64,000 nt of DNA from Isoetes taiwanensis. Lineage: Eukaryota > Streptophyta > Lycopodiopsida > Isoetales > Isoetaceae. The position numbers were made by a program, and so were the translations under genes. This document shows positions 10,383 to 21,152 of the stretch, in pieces; within the stretch, counting starts at the first letter, position 1; each line of letters begins with the position of its first letter. The stretch is from assembly GCA_021234155.1 (NCBI GenBank), contig JAJEKV010000009.1, positions 8,688,546 to 8,752,545 of the forward strand. The letters run 5' to 3'. The notes beneath the pieces are model-generated. The model was given only the letters and a program-made list of their open reading frames with translations. It searched no databases and had not been told where the DNA came from.

Positions 10383-13010
10383 TTAAAGGCCATCATCCCA
10401 TGGTAAAAAGGAGTGTCTTGTTCCCTTTTTGTACTCTGTATCCTTTGGCGTCGGGTAAACCTCATCATCATTCTTCGTTATGCCAGCCCATTCAATCGTT
10501 TCCTTTCCCTTCCGCCAAGGCAACCATGAATATAGAGGAACTAGAAACCACACCAAGCACATGCTGAAAGCTATTCCACCAGCAATAGTGGTCGCCATCA
10601 TGTTCTTCTGATGTTTAAATGAAGATGGCAATGCAACAAATCCAGCCGCTATAAATGCCCCTACCACAAATACGATGGAGAATGGTAACAATGTGGCAGT
10701 TAGGAGCAAGCGGCGTCGAATATTTGAGACAGCTCTGCCTATGAAGATGTTAGCTTTTGGTAGCACAGTGCCAGCTCCAGCCAGGACAGTTGAAATGGAA
10801 AGGAGAAAGGAGAGGGAGTTCAATGCCCAGAACACTCTTATCCCTAAATATTTAGGATAATTCTCCTTTGAGCTACCTAAAGGGGGTTGCAGCCAACCTG
10901 CAAAAGTTACGCTCGCGATCAATGCCGCCCCAACCAAGATAGCATTTGCTGCATCAACATAGAGCTGACGATCTCTATAGAGTCCATCCACATATGATTT
11001 AACATCCTGCCTCTCCATTAGCTCCTTCTCAATTTTTCTATATTTCAATTCAGTTGCATACTGTAGTGCAGTCTTTCCATACTTGTCTTCCGTATTGGCT
11101 ACAAGATCCATCCCAAAGTCGAGATAACCTTTATGGAGTTTAGAAGTGCCAGACTCATGACCACCTCTACATAGCTTAGATACTGTCTCTTTGTCATTCA
11201 GAAGTGTTGCCCAATGCAATGGTGTACGCTCTGTACATTCGCCTGGCTTATTTAACATATCTTCACTTCCATGTTCTTTCATGAACTTGGCAACATCAAA
11301 TTCCCTTGCAAGTAAAGCTATATACATTGGTGTTATATCTGTAGCAATTAGCTCACTGATAGGATTATCGATAAGCTTCTCTCTAGGAAAAGGGTAGAGA
11401 GAATTGAGGCCTTTCAATGCTTCCTCTAATTTGTCTTTCATTGTTTCTTTCAAAGTGTTTGCCCATCTGTCAAAACTACATGATATCCATTCAGATAACT
11501 GTAAATTGAAAGGCAATTTAAGAAACTCTTCTGCACAGGAAAGGTGTCCATGAAGAAGAGCAAGGGACAAAGGTGTTTGCCACTCTGGATGCTTCTCATA
11601 ATCTTTAACTATCCACTCAACTTTGTTCTTTTGGAGTGCTTTTATGACGCTTCTATTCCCTTTCATTGCAGCCCAATGCATGGGGTTCCTACCAGTGCTG
11701 TCCAAACGATTCACATAGCGTACAAAAAATTTCTCCTTTTCATCCTTGTTAGAAGCAATGTAACCTTTTATCTTTCCGATGAGCCATTTAATATCATCTT
11801 GAGTTGCATACCCTGCAGCATAATGAAGTAAAGTAGCACGATTTTTGTGAACAGTCATCACATCTATTTCTTGAGCACTATCATTATCCATTTCTCTCAG
11901 GGATTTATAAATAGCTGCAATGGCAGAACCGTGGCCATTAACATGAGCAACTTCTATAGGCAATTCTCCAATTTCGTTGTCTGCAAACACATTAGCCCCT
12001 GCTTTTACAATTAAAGCTACGACTTCGGGGGATCCATTCCTTGCCGCCCAATGAAGGGGGGTATCCCTTTTTGCCGCATCTTTTGCGTTAAGAGAAGATG
12101 GGTCTTTAGAAATCAACCACTGCACTGCATCACTATGCCCATTCCAAGCAGCATAATGCAGAGCAGTCAATCCAGCATGACTTTTGGAAAGAATAACATC
12201 CTCTTTGTGGGTCATTAAGTAGTTCAACACCTCTTTGTTACCACATCTAGCGGCAAAATGAAAGGGAGTTGCATCCTCTAAATCACATGCATTTATATCT
12301 GCACCTTTTTCAACAAGGAATTTGACAGTATCTAAATTTCCTTTACCAGCAGCATAATGCAAGAGGGTCAAGTGCTTACTGTTAGGAAGATCTAGTGGAA
12401 TCTCATGCGGAGAGCTGCTGCGGTACCGGAGGAAGTGCGGCCACAACAGGTGAAGGATTTTAACTTTGCCATTACCAGCAGCCTCGTGCAATGGTGTATC
12501 CCCTTCATGATCTCGGGCACAAACATCTTGCTCGTCGAGACTATGAAGAAGAAATGATAGGACGTCTTCTCGGCCATACTCGGCTGCGATGTGCAATGGG
12601 GTAGCCTTCCGGCCTTTTATTTCTCTACGGACATCAGCCCCCTTCGCTACAAGAAGTCGGACAATGTCGATGTAGCCCCTTGCGCAAGCTCTATGCAGTG
12701 GACTGAAGCCAGCTGGATCTGTGGCTTCTATTACTGTTGATTTATCGATTAGGAGATTCTCAACCGCTGTTGTTTTGTGAGCATCTACAAGCTTGTGTAT
12801 CTCTAGCACGCTTCTGGACTCATTGTCATCCATCAAGCCGATCGCGCCACTCAGACTTACAACAGACTCTATGTCTCTTGCATCCACCAAACTATCTGGT
12901 TCGCACCGATAATAATACGTAGTCTTCTTCAGAAAACAGAAGTAGAAGAGAAAGAGGAAGAAGACTGGAAAGAAGACGGATAGTAGGATCGTTCTCAAAT
13001 CTGGCGTCAT
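10383..13010 (-). CDS. Ankyrin-repeat protein with PGG-type membrane domain
   Basis: Single-exon protein of 875 aa. The start is the ATG at 13010; the open frame reaches 13061 only through a TTG. Residues about 7-29 form a hydrophobic segment rich in F, L and V. Ankyrin repeats begin near residue 100 (SPLHRACARGYIDIVRLLVA, TPLHIAAEYGREDVL, TPLHEAAGNGKVKIL) and continue to about 650, with an interruption near 500-560. The C-terminal 170 residues contain four hydrophobic segments in PGG-domain layout: QLYVDAANAILVGAALIASV followed by TFAGWLQPP, then three more helices. Plant ankyrin-PGG proteins (the ACD6 group) are membrane proteins often linked to defence or salt signalling; which role this one has cannot be read from sequence. 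The extra N-terminal hydrophobic stretch is unusual. No stop or frameshift, so probably functional. Confidence 0.9.
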   Translation of the reverse strand: MTPDLRTILLSVFFPVFFLFLFYFCFLKKTTYYYRCEPDSLVDARDIESVVSLSGAIGLMDDNESRSVLEIHKLVDAHKTTAVENLLIDKSTVIEATDPAGFSPLHRACARGYIDIVRLLVAKGADVRREIKGRKATPLHIAAEYGREDVLSFLLHSLDEQDVCARDHEGDTPLHEAAGNGKVKILHLLWPHFLRYRSSSPHEIPLDLPNSKHLTLLHYAAGKGNLDTVKFLVEKGADINACDLEDATPFHFAARCGNKEVLNYLMTHKEDVILSKSHAGLTALHYAAWNGHSDAVQWLISKDPSSLNAKDAAKRDTPLHWAARNGSPEVVALIVKAGANVFADNEIGELPIEVAHVNGHGSAIAAIYKSLREMDNDSAQEIDVMTVHKNRATLLHYAAGYATQDDIKWLIGKIKGYIASNKDEKEKFFVRYVNRLDSTGRNPMHWAAMKGNRSVIKALQKNKVEWIVKDYEKHPEWQTPLSLALLHGHLSCAEEFLKLPFNLQLSEWISCSFDRWANTLKETMKDKLEEALKGLNSLYPFPREKLIDNPISELIATDITPMYIALLAREFDVAKFMKEHGSEDMLNKPGECTERTPLHWATLLNDKETVSKLCRGGHESGTSKLHKGYLDFGMDLVANTEDKYGKTALQYATELKYRKIEKELMERQDVKSYVDGLYRDRQLYVDAANAILVGAALIASVTFAGWLQPPLGSSKENYPKYLGIRVFWALNSLSFLLSISTVLAGAGTVLPKANIFIGRAVSNIRRRLLLTATLLPFSIVFVVGAFIAAGFVALPSSFKHQKNMMATTIAGGIAFSMCLVWFLVPLYSWLPWRKGKETIEWAGITKNDDEVYPTPKDTEYKKGTRHSFLPWDDGL

Positions 13011-13061
13011 ATCTATTTCTACGGGTATGGTGTCTCTTGCAGTACCTTTAGAGCAAATCAA

Positions 13062-14008
13062 GAAAGACGGAGCGCTGTAAATATACTCCGAGAAGTGGTA
13101 ATCTAGGGCAGATTTTCGTGGTTAGCTCGGCGGCCACGCATGGAATCGGCATCGGCTCATGCATCCCGGTTCAGAGATGCCCCATCCGCATTCAAGCATG
13201 CTCCAATGCATGCATCAGAAGCCCCATCAATGTGGATGGGGCGTAAGAATCAGGCAGACAAAACTGTACCCGGCCTGATAATCTGATAATTGGCTGCCAC
13301 TCTTAGATTTCTCCTGTATTGGACGTACAATCAGCCACACATACTCTCCAAAGGTGCACGAAATAGACGCAGAGAATTTCATGCGGTTTGTTCAGAATCA
13401 GACCGCTTCAGCTCCACCACTACTCTTCTAGTTCTCATCTTGCAGCCTGCTTGATCGGCTTCGCACATGAATCCTTTGTCAATTCGCACAAGCTTTACAT
13501 ATATGTGGATTTCACATATTTTTGTTGTTGAAGTTGAAGGCAAAGTGTGTTGTATATGTATTTGTTGTCAAACAGGGCTGCTTCCATTGTATATGATTTT
13601 TTTTCTAAGTTGACTTAGATGGGTGTGCAATTATTTATTTAACAAGTACACTAGGTTGTGGGGTACAATATGTAAGGCAAATGTCATCCTCTTATATGGC
13701 TTCTGGCCTTTTGCTTTTAGGCGGTGCCTTATGATGCTATTTCTCTATTTAGCTATCTTAATAATATCCTTTGCTATTCATGAAGAAAATTCAGCTCTAT
13801 CACATTAGTTTATTCCAGCAAGAATGCAGATTTGGGTTTTCTAATAGTTAAAGAAAAGTCTTTGTTTGCTACTTGCAAATGACTTCAAGCCACTCTAGAT
13901 CTCCAAGTCGTCGGATGGGCATATCTAAGGGGCGAAATCATGTAGTGGAAGTTAATCCAAAAAGGATATTCTTGTAACATCCAAAGGCAATCCAAAATGG
14001 GCGAATAT
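13062..14008. other. Upstream region of the ankyrin gene
   Basis: No gene seen. On the minus strand a TATATTTA sequence lies about 70 bp before the ankyrin ATG and may be its TATA box. Two short phrases related to GATGGGGC, inverted, occur at 13177-13245. Confidence 0.3.
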
Positions 14009-14640
14009 CACTATAAGAGAAGGGGTCCATTAGTGTCATTGGTTGTGTCAATTTTGGGGCTAAAATTGCAGCTCCAATTTTTTTGATAATTGACGCTATG
14101 GATGACACAGCCAGGTGACACAATTATGGCATTTAGAACGTCATACATAATGTCACCACCTTTGTCACCTATAACGTCAATGGCAACGTCACGTTTATCG
14201 TCAATGGCGACGTCAAATATAGTGTCACTTATAACGCCATAATTAACCTCAGTGGCAATGTCATATGTAAGGTCACTAATAACACCACTCATAATACGAA
14301 AAAATTTGTCAGAAATTATGCCAAATAATATAAATAACGCCATCTATTTTCTCAACTTCATTGTCACTCGTAAAGGCATAAATAATGCCATCTATATTTT
14401 CAATATCAATGTCATTTATATTGTCAACATCAATGACAACTTTATTGTCAATGTCAATGTCATTTATTGATGCATTGTTACCACATATATAGTGGCACTA
14501 CTTATGTCACTAGGTCATCAATTAGATCAAGCTCAATGTCAGATATTGTGTCACTGCTATCATTAAATTTTAAATGTTTAAATGTCACTGTTTATGTCTT
14601 GATTAAGGTCATGTAATGTCCTTAATGTGCATCACCTAGG
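14009..14640 (+). mobile_element. CACTA transposon terminus with dense GTCA subterminal repeats
   Basis: Begins CACTATAAGAGAAGGGGT at 14009, flanked by TAT, and resembles the end at 39006 (CACTACAAGAGAGAAGGGGT). It is followed by about 600 bp in which GTCA recurs every 10-25 bp (ATGTCA, AACGTCA, GTGTCA), often as GTCAATGGCAACGTCAC-like pairs. CACTA elements carry such subterminal binding sites for their transposase. No transposase and no opposite end was found, so it is a remnant or a non-autonomous end. Confidence 0.55.
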
Positions 14641-14856
14641 ACAACCGACCATTCAATTGGTTTTAGTACAAATAAAAGAGTAATCTAAATCTATCAACTT
14701 AATACTAAATAGATATTGGAATTTCCACAAAGAAAACCAACAAATCAATATGAAAATCATAATCATTATATTTGAAAATAAAAAAGTATTATCAATAACA
14801 TTCATTTGAATATCTCACATTATCCATAAATCAATACATGAAAAGTAAAGGCAGTG

Positions 14857-14952
14857 ATGCCATTATATTTACATAAGGCTGCGCATGCTTTCTGCTGAGT
14901 GATGCCATGATGCCATTATATTTACATAAGGCTGCGCGTGCTTTCTGCTGAG
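14857..14952. repeat. Tandem duplication, ~55-bp offset
   Basis: CCATTATATTTACATAAGGC followed by TGCGC and GCTTTCTGCTGA appears twice, almost unchanged. Confidence 0.85.
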
Positions 14953-15034
14953 GCCTCGCATGAAGCATTGCAAATTAAGATCTCCTTATATAACAAGAAT
15001 TTGCCTATCGAATAAGCTATACAGATTCTTAGAA

Positions 15035-15152
15035 TATGTAGCATAATAACAGGGGGTTACTTTTAGATTTTTATACGTTTTTTCACATGGTTTTTCTATG
15101 ATTTCGTTGTTGTATTCGTTGAGGTGTACTAAATAGTATTTCTAGAGTGCAC
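15035..15152 (+). repeat. Dispersed repeat E, terminal segment
   Basis: About 118 bp starting TATGTAGCATAATAACAGGG and ending TATTTCTAGAGTGC. It recurs inverted at 41813-41935 at roughly 80 percent identity by eye, and its first 25 bp recur at 15912 and 39234. The constant outer edge suggests the terminus of a transposon family I cannot name. Confidence 0.6.
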
Positions 15153-15233
15153 CCTTTATGGGCCGTTGATTTTCGTTGGTTGGAACAATCCGAGGGTTGT
15201 TGTCTTTCTCTGCATGTGTTTGTGCATGAACAC

Positions 15234-15390
15234 TGCGCATGTGTATGCATGTGCATGTGTGTGCATGTGCATGTTCATGTGCATGTGCATGTATATGCAT
15301 GTGCATGTGTATTGTGCATGTGCATGTGCATGTGCAAGTGCATGTGCATGTGCATGTGTGCATGTGTGTGCATGTGTGCATATGCATGTG
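15234..15390. repeat. (GTGCAT)n-type microsatellite
   Basis: About 150 bp of interrupted hexamer GTGCAT/GCATGT units. It opens all three forward frames and one reverse frame as Cys/His/Met/Val-rich pseudo-proteins, which are artefacts. Confidence 0.95.
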
Positions 15391-15911
15391 TACTTGCCCT
15401 CTTGGATTCTTATTGCGGAGTGGATTTTACTACCACGAGATAGATTTTTTGCTCACACTTACAAAGGTATTTGTTTTTTAATGTTTCTTCAGTTAGCATA
15501 ATGTTTTTTTTACAAGGTATTGGTTTCCTGATTCTACAATGTAGTGCTGCAAAACCTCCTTTTGTTTCCTTCCTAAGATTTGCTGCAGATTCAAGTTTAG
15601 GCCCTCTGTTTGCTTCCAACTCTTGGATATTCTTGGCTTCCAGATTGTTCATAGCAGCCAGCCTTTAGCTTCAATCAACAAACGGATTCTTATGCACACA
15701 ACAGGCGGATTATTCCACGCCTTTTTCCATGTCACGCAGATCAGTCAAACAGTGACCACAAGAATGCATTTATATTGTAGGAATGGAACTTTAATCGAAC
15801 CATAAGGTGAATCATGCATTACCTTTAAGCTAGAGATGGAGCATCCAAAATCATATGGATTGATAAACAATGGTGTCATTGTGAAAGAGAAATAGTTGTA
15901 GCGGAAGTAAC

Positions 15912-15937
15912 AATATGTAGCATAATAACAGGGGGTT
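15912..15937 (+). repeat. Dispersed repeat E, outer edge only
   Basis: ATATGTAGCATAATAACAGG followed by GGGTT, identical to the edge at 15035, but the sequence then diverges. Confidence 0.6.
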
Positions 15938-16194
15938 TTCTTTGTGTTGCAAACTTTATGACTTTCAGAATAATGGATCAATCTGCTCTATCTTTATGGT
16001 AACTTTTGCTTATGTTCTATTTGTTTTATTGTGATCAAATTCAAAAGCTACAATTGATGAAAGCCTCAAATGAATTCTAGTTTTTTTTTTTTGTTTTGAA
16101 TTCTAAAATTTTTGTCACTTGCCCAGGGGGTGGCGTCCCTAAAACCCCAAGAAGAACAAAATTTTTTTTTTGCAACACAAACCATTAACATCCA

Positions 16195-16808
16195 ACATAT
16201 AAAAATTAAATCCCCAACACATAATAACCAACACATAACAACCATTGACATTAACAACTAACACATAATTACCATTGACATTAATTAACACAACCATTGG
16301 GTCCAACACATTTAAATTAAAATCCCCTTAAACCCCCTTTGGTTTGGGTGCATATTCACACGGGGTGACATAGGGCAGGCGGCGAGCCCTCATAATTGTA
16401 TTTTGCACGTATGAAATCAACACCATATAGTATTACGCTTGAAATCTTATAGTATTTTGTGAATCTTAGTATACAGTATAGCAAATTTTGTATTTGCATA
16501 CCCCACAAACGAGGAACTTTACGTACGATATAGATTAAGGAATAAGGAGTGAATATGCCTATCCAACAGCTCTCGTTGCCCGGAGTCACCCCCCGTGTGA
16601 ATATGCACCCAAACCAAAGGGGGTTTAAGGGGGATTTTAATTTAAATGTGTTGGACCCAATGGTTGTGTTAATTAATGTCAATGGTAATTATGTGTTAGT
16701 TGTTAATGTCAATGGTTGTTATGTGTTGGTTATTATGTGTTGGGGGATTTAATTTTTATATGTTGGTTGTTATGTGTTGGTTGTTATGTGTTGGTTGTTA
16801 TGTGTTGG
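16195..16808. mobile_element. Long inverted-repeat MITE, copy 2 (most complete)
   Basis: The arms are about 190-200 bp (16195-16390 against 16580-16808), almost perfectly complementary, and joined by a loop of about 190 bp homologous to the loops at 989-1202 and 39690-39885. Inside the outer arms a short AACACATAACAACC-type motif is repeated several times. No coding capacity. Orientation is inverted relative to copy 1, judged by the loop. Confidence 0.8.
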
Positions 16809-17062
16809 GAGAAATGGCTTGCACATCCCAGAGATAATCTAGTAAATATATTGGAAGTAGACAGTTTTGTCATAATAAAGGAGACCTATAAACCAAATGG
16901 AGAAAGGGAGCCTATATCAACAGAAGGGCAGATAGCAAAAGAGACGGGACATGAATTTGCCTAGATACAGATTTTTAGAAACGGCTTGCACATCCCAAAG
17001 ATAATCCAGTAAATATATTAGAAGTAGACAGCTTTCTCATAATAAAGGAGACCCATAAACCT
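16809..17062. repeat. Direct duplication of ~85 bp
   Basis: Blocks at 16812-16898 and 16983-17062 share GGCTTGCACATCCCA followed by AGATAATC and, later, CATAATAAAGGAGACC; the offset is about 170 bp. Confidence 0.8.
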
Positions 17063-17247
17063 TCAAATAGTTAACTAAACACGTGCTAATGACATGTATG
17101 CGTCAATTTGCATAGTTCAGAGCACAATCAAACTCCATTGGTGTACAAAGCCATTGTCTGCAATAGACAGTTGCAAGGACGAGAAATGCTGAAGTGAAAA
17201 CATAAGAGGAAAAATTTCAAGCTCAATGTTACCTTTAACTATTTTAC

Positions 17248-17727
17248 CTTGTTTCTGCGTTTCAGCTTATCAGCTGGCCATAATGCATTTCCAAAAAGTT
17301 GCTGGGTAGATATCTTGATTACCAACTTTTGATTCAATGTTGAATACATTTTATACTGCATTCGCAACCTGCAATAATACGTATAAGTTCAACAACATTC
17401 ATACTAACTATAATCTGAACAAATGAACAGTAATACCACATAAAAGTTATAGTATTACCACATAAGAGTTACATTAAGTAATATTCAACGCTCGTCTAAA
17501 ATAGACATAGATGCCTTCTAATTCTTTATCATATACTCTTGCTGGCTATAGCAATTCTCTCCTCAGAAGAAGAATAAAACCGTTACGTGCAGATAGACTG
17601 TAGATGCAAGTGATACAGATCAGACAATGTGACCTCATGTGCCATCATTTACCTGAGATGAAAAAGAATTTTTGGACTATGTCCCCAACTCATGCAATGA
17701 ATTTCGCTTCTGGGCAAGCAGATGTAC
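17248..17727 (-). pseudogene. Two-exon fragment of an unrecognised gene
   Basis: Minus-strand exons 17653-17727 and 17248-17368 join in phase (AG|G) across an intron with GTAAAT donor and TTGCAG acceptor. The joined frame has no stop and includes YICLPRSEIHCMSWGHSPK and, from the second exon, LNQKLVIKISTQQLFGNALW. A donor GTAAAA follows the second exon. I do not recognise the family. The only nearby upstream ATG exon (MELTSQ, about 17800) is not in phase, and no further exon downstream was found, so this is probably a gene fragment. The evidence for coding is the matched phase and stop-free length only. Confidence 0.35.
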
Positions 17728-18858
17728 CTAGATATTGCATCAAACCAAATTAGGCAATTGGAATTATTTGAAAACCCTTGAAAGTACAAACCTGGCTCGT
17801 CAGCTCCATACAGTCAGAGAACTGGTGGCGTCAGCCTGCAGCTTCTGATCAAAAGAAGAAAGCATGGTTTATGTGAAGCTGAAAAGAGGCCGTCTTAGCT
17901 TCTTCCACAGACGCCGATATACAACCAGATTGTATCTATTGATAACCTTTTCTAAAAAAGATTTGTTGGATTGCCCTATAGGCGCATTTTCCATTCCGCA
18001 TAGTGCAGGCAAGTCTACTTCTGTATCAAACGAAAGGGTTTATAATTCTAAACTTGTATTTATGCAGCAAAACTTTGCATGAAAGCTGGAATCTTAGCCG
18101 CTATGCCATCTCATCTTGCAACAGGTCAGATTTGGCAGAAATCGTACCATTTTATGCCATCACATCTTGCAATAGCCGGGACTTCTAAGGACAATCTCCA
18201 CCACCGAAGATTAAAGATGAAAAATGAAGGTCGGAACTGCCAGCAGCGCGTACGTTTCAGTTCTGTTAGTTTAGAACTTTCAATCGTAACCCTAAATTGT
18301 TTTGAAAATTTTCCACGACCCATAAGTCTGATATCTCAGATTTATGTTGCCAACTTGGATTAGACGCCGATTTTCACTCTATCTTAGAAATATTCGATGC
18401 GTTTCAAGACAAAAAACATCGATTTATTCATTGATGGAGTAGAAAATATATCTCATATGGTTTATTCATTCTTTTCCTTCCCTTAATGGGATTTTTCTAT
18501 AGGCCACTCATAGGAACCGTCGATCGAGAGCATATTCCACATATTCTACTCAATCAACGCCCCATGATTTTTGGCCACTCAAACTTATCATATTTATTTC
18601 AAGCTTACGTCCCCAATTCAAAACCTGCTTAATGGCAAACAGAAAGGAACAGAAAGAACTTCCTGCTTAATGGCCTAATAACGTTCCAATGCTTCTCCTT
18701 GCATTCGGATTTGTGCACATCACAAATAAACAAACAAAAACCCACAAACAAAAGAACAGAATCGACTTTTTTGGTATCAGCAAATGTCTACCATGGCCGG
18801 GCTCTGCAACAATACCTCTGTTCGACAACAAAATTCACAGTTCGGCTTCCAGTCTCCG
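17728..18858. other. Intergenic, no gene recognised
   Basis: Only short frames. One small duplication: ATGCCATCTCATCTTGCAA near 18103 and ATGCCATCACATCTTGCAA near 18153. Confidence 0.4.
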
Positions 18859-19180
18859 CTCTCTTATTCGGATGACTCACAGAATGTGCCACCCCAATTC
18901 GGAAACTAGACTCCGAGCCGGTTCTAATGAAGTAAGAATCGCCTCAATCGGAGCTCTGGTTGCCGAGATATGTGTAACTGAAGTTCGGGCTCTATTTATA
19001 GGTCTCTGCTACGACTTTAGCCCTTTTTTATTTAGCTATGCCTTTTTAGCTTCATAAATATAGACCATAGGTTGCCTTCATTGCCTTTCCTTGCCAATAA
19101 TTTGCCAAACTTAGACACCCACGCTAGTCCACCAAGACTAACTTCCAAGACCACTCCCCCGAGCTACCATATCCATATCA
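18859..19180 (-). mobile_element. Truncated LTR, left edge of the tandem LTR-retrotransposon array
   Basis: These 322 bp equal the right part of the full LTRs at 20312-21152 and 22284-23124 (exactly 1972 bp offset per unit) and end with the LTR edge CCATATCA. The left 519 bp of the LTR is absent. Confidence 0.9.
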
Positions 19181-20311
19181 ATTCTTCCCTTTTTGGAAGC
19201 AACTGACCTCAGTTGTAAACCACAAATTAAGCACCAATTCAATTTGTACATGAGCACCAACTCAATTTGTACATGAGCACCAACTCAATTCATTTTAAGG
19301 ACCAAAAGCTAGGATTATGATCTCATAAATAGCACCAACTATTTATGACAATCACAACTGTTGTGGCTAAAGATTAAGATAAAGATTCAGGGAAGATTTG
19401 ATTATTCTTTTAAGATATATTAGCAAAGCTTAAGATCTACTAGATAAAATTTAAGTTTTAAGATAAAGACAGAATTAAGAAAAGATCAAGGGTTCCGTTG
19501 AAGCACCGACTCCAACCAGTAGCACCAACTACTGCTCAAAACTCTAGACACCAATCTAGAATTTCAATGTCATCCATTAACATCAACACTTATGGCACCA
19601 ACCATTGTGCAACTATTAATGGCATGATCATCCATTAGAAGGAAGCAACACAAAAATAGATTTACAATTTCTTACAGACAAATATTCATTATCAAGACAT
19701 CTTACTAAAACAATGGACCGCACTAAACTCGTTTAGTTTGAATGGACCGCACTAAACTCGTTTAGTTTGGAATAGTTCAGGATTTATCAAGGATAAAGAA
19801 TTCAGATAAAGATTGATCGGTCCACCATAGATACGCCCTCCGTAGATGCAGGAAAAGTTTCAACGGAGATCCATCCTGGCCAAGGAGATGGATTGTCAGT
19901 TCTGGTTAGGCTTGATTGGAAGGAGATCCATTTTGGCAAATGAAATGGATTGATAAGGAAGACTAGGCTCACTTCCCTCTGCTTATTTCACGTCACCAAT
20001 CACCGGCACCTATATGTTTCCTGCAACAAACAATTTTTTTTTCGTACCAATATATCCAAAGATTGAGTGATCTGGATAGAATCAAATTGTGAAAGAATAA
20101 TTCAAGGAAAGATTTTAAATTCATTGAAAGAAGATCATTTAGATTCTCAAAGGAGAAGGAATTCTATTCCAGTTTGCAATCACTAGCACCAACTAGATGA
20201 CTTACAAACATCAAGAATAGCCAGAATAAGGTTCTCTATTCCTGTTTGCAATCTCCAGCACCAACCGTAAGTCTTTGCAAACTGTAGGAATAGCTTGGCT
20301 CTGATACCAAT
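19181..20311 (-). mobile_element. LTR-retrotransposon internal region, unit 1
   Basis: 1131 bp with no gag or pol frame. In minus orientation it starts next to the LTR at 20312 with a primer-binding site: TGGTATCAGAGCC, complementary to the 3' end of initiator tRNA-Met as in many plant LTR elements. It ends with a polypurine tract, AAAAAGGGAAGAAT, next to the LTR at 19180. The phrase GCACCAA followed by C or T recurs about nine times. Confidence 0.85.
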
Positions 20312-21152
20312 TGATATGGATCACACCAATGAACCATACCTTTTATATCCCTGAAACCTTATTTAAGGCTTCTCAATCAATTCATGGTCTCCCAATCTGT
20401 AATCCATCCAGAATTGCTACATAATCCACAATCAAACTGTTAGCAATGATAAAAGATATCTATTTGAAACAAACATACAATATGAGTTACATTGATAACT
20501 CCGATTGGCCAAGCTCTAGTTCACCAAAACCAGAGTTAGGTCAAGATGCAATAACCAATGTATGATAGTTCACCACCCAACCGGGTCATTCGGTGCTAAG
20601 AATTGGCAGAATTATGGCAAGGTCTGACAATCAGTTTCCACTGGTAGCTCCTCCCTCGAGCTAGGAGTCCTCAATATAAGACACCAAGAGTTAGGATCTA
20701 GGATAGTGACAGGCTATTGAATACGAATAGCAGAAGCTCTAGGAAAAAGTAATGGCTTTCTTAGAATCAGATTCAAGAGCGAATGAGTAGAGCAGTCTTA
20801 TTTGACCCCCTATCACTCTTTTGGCTATATCTCTCTTATTCGGATGACTCACAGAATGTGCCACCCCAATTCGGAAACTAGACTCCGAGCCGGTTCTAAT
20901 GAAGTAAGAATCGCCTCAATCGGAGCTCTGGTTGCCGAGATATGTGTAACTGAAGTTCGGGCTCTATTTATAGGTCTCTGCTACGACTTTAGCCCTTTTT
21001 TATTTAGCTATGCCTTTTTAGCTTCATAAATATAGACCATAGGTTGCCTTCATTGCCTTTCCTTGCCAATAATTTGCCAAACTTAGACACCCACGCTAGT
21101 CCACCAAGACTAACTTCCAAGACCACTCCCCCGAGCTACCATATCCATATCA
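20312..21152 (-). mobile_element. Full LTR, 841 bp (middle)
   Basis: Bounded by TGATATGG and CCATATCA, an 8-bp inverted repeat with the standard TG..CA ends. The PBS abuts its left edge and the polypurine tract its right edge, so the transcript strand is minus. It differs from the next LTR at only a handful of positions. The repeated 75-aa frame inside the LTR is not a gene. Confidence 0.9.

Noticed and set aside
10675-12922. Short frames overlapping the ankyrin gene in other frames
   Set aside because: Shadows of the 875-aa reading frame.
14009-14487. Short CACTA MITE ending at ATATATAGTG
   Set aside because: Only seven terminal bases match (CACTATA) and the flanking triplets differ (TAT against GCA).
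14009-15400. CRISPR-like array
   Set aside because: The short words are degenerate with irregular spacing, and the sequence is plant nuclear; CRISPR does not apply.
15142-15501. Overlapping Cys/His/Met-rich frames of 80-111 aa
   Set aside because: They are translations of the GTGCAT microsatellite in several frames on both strands.
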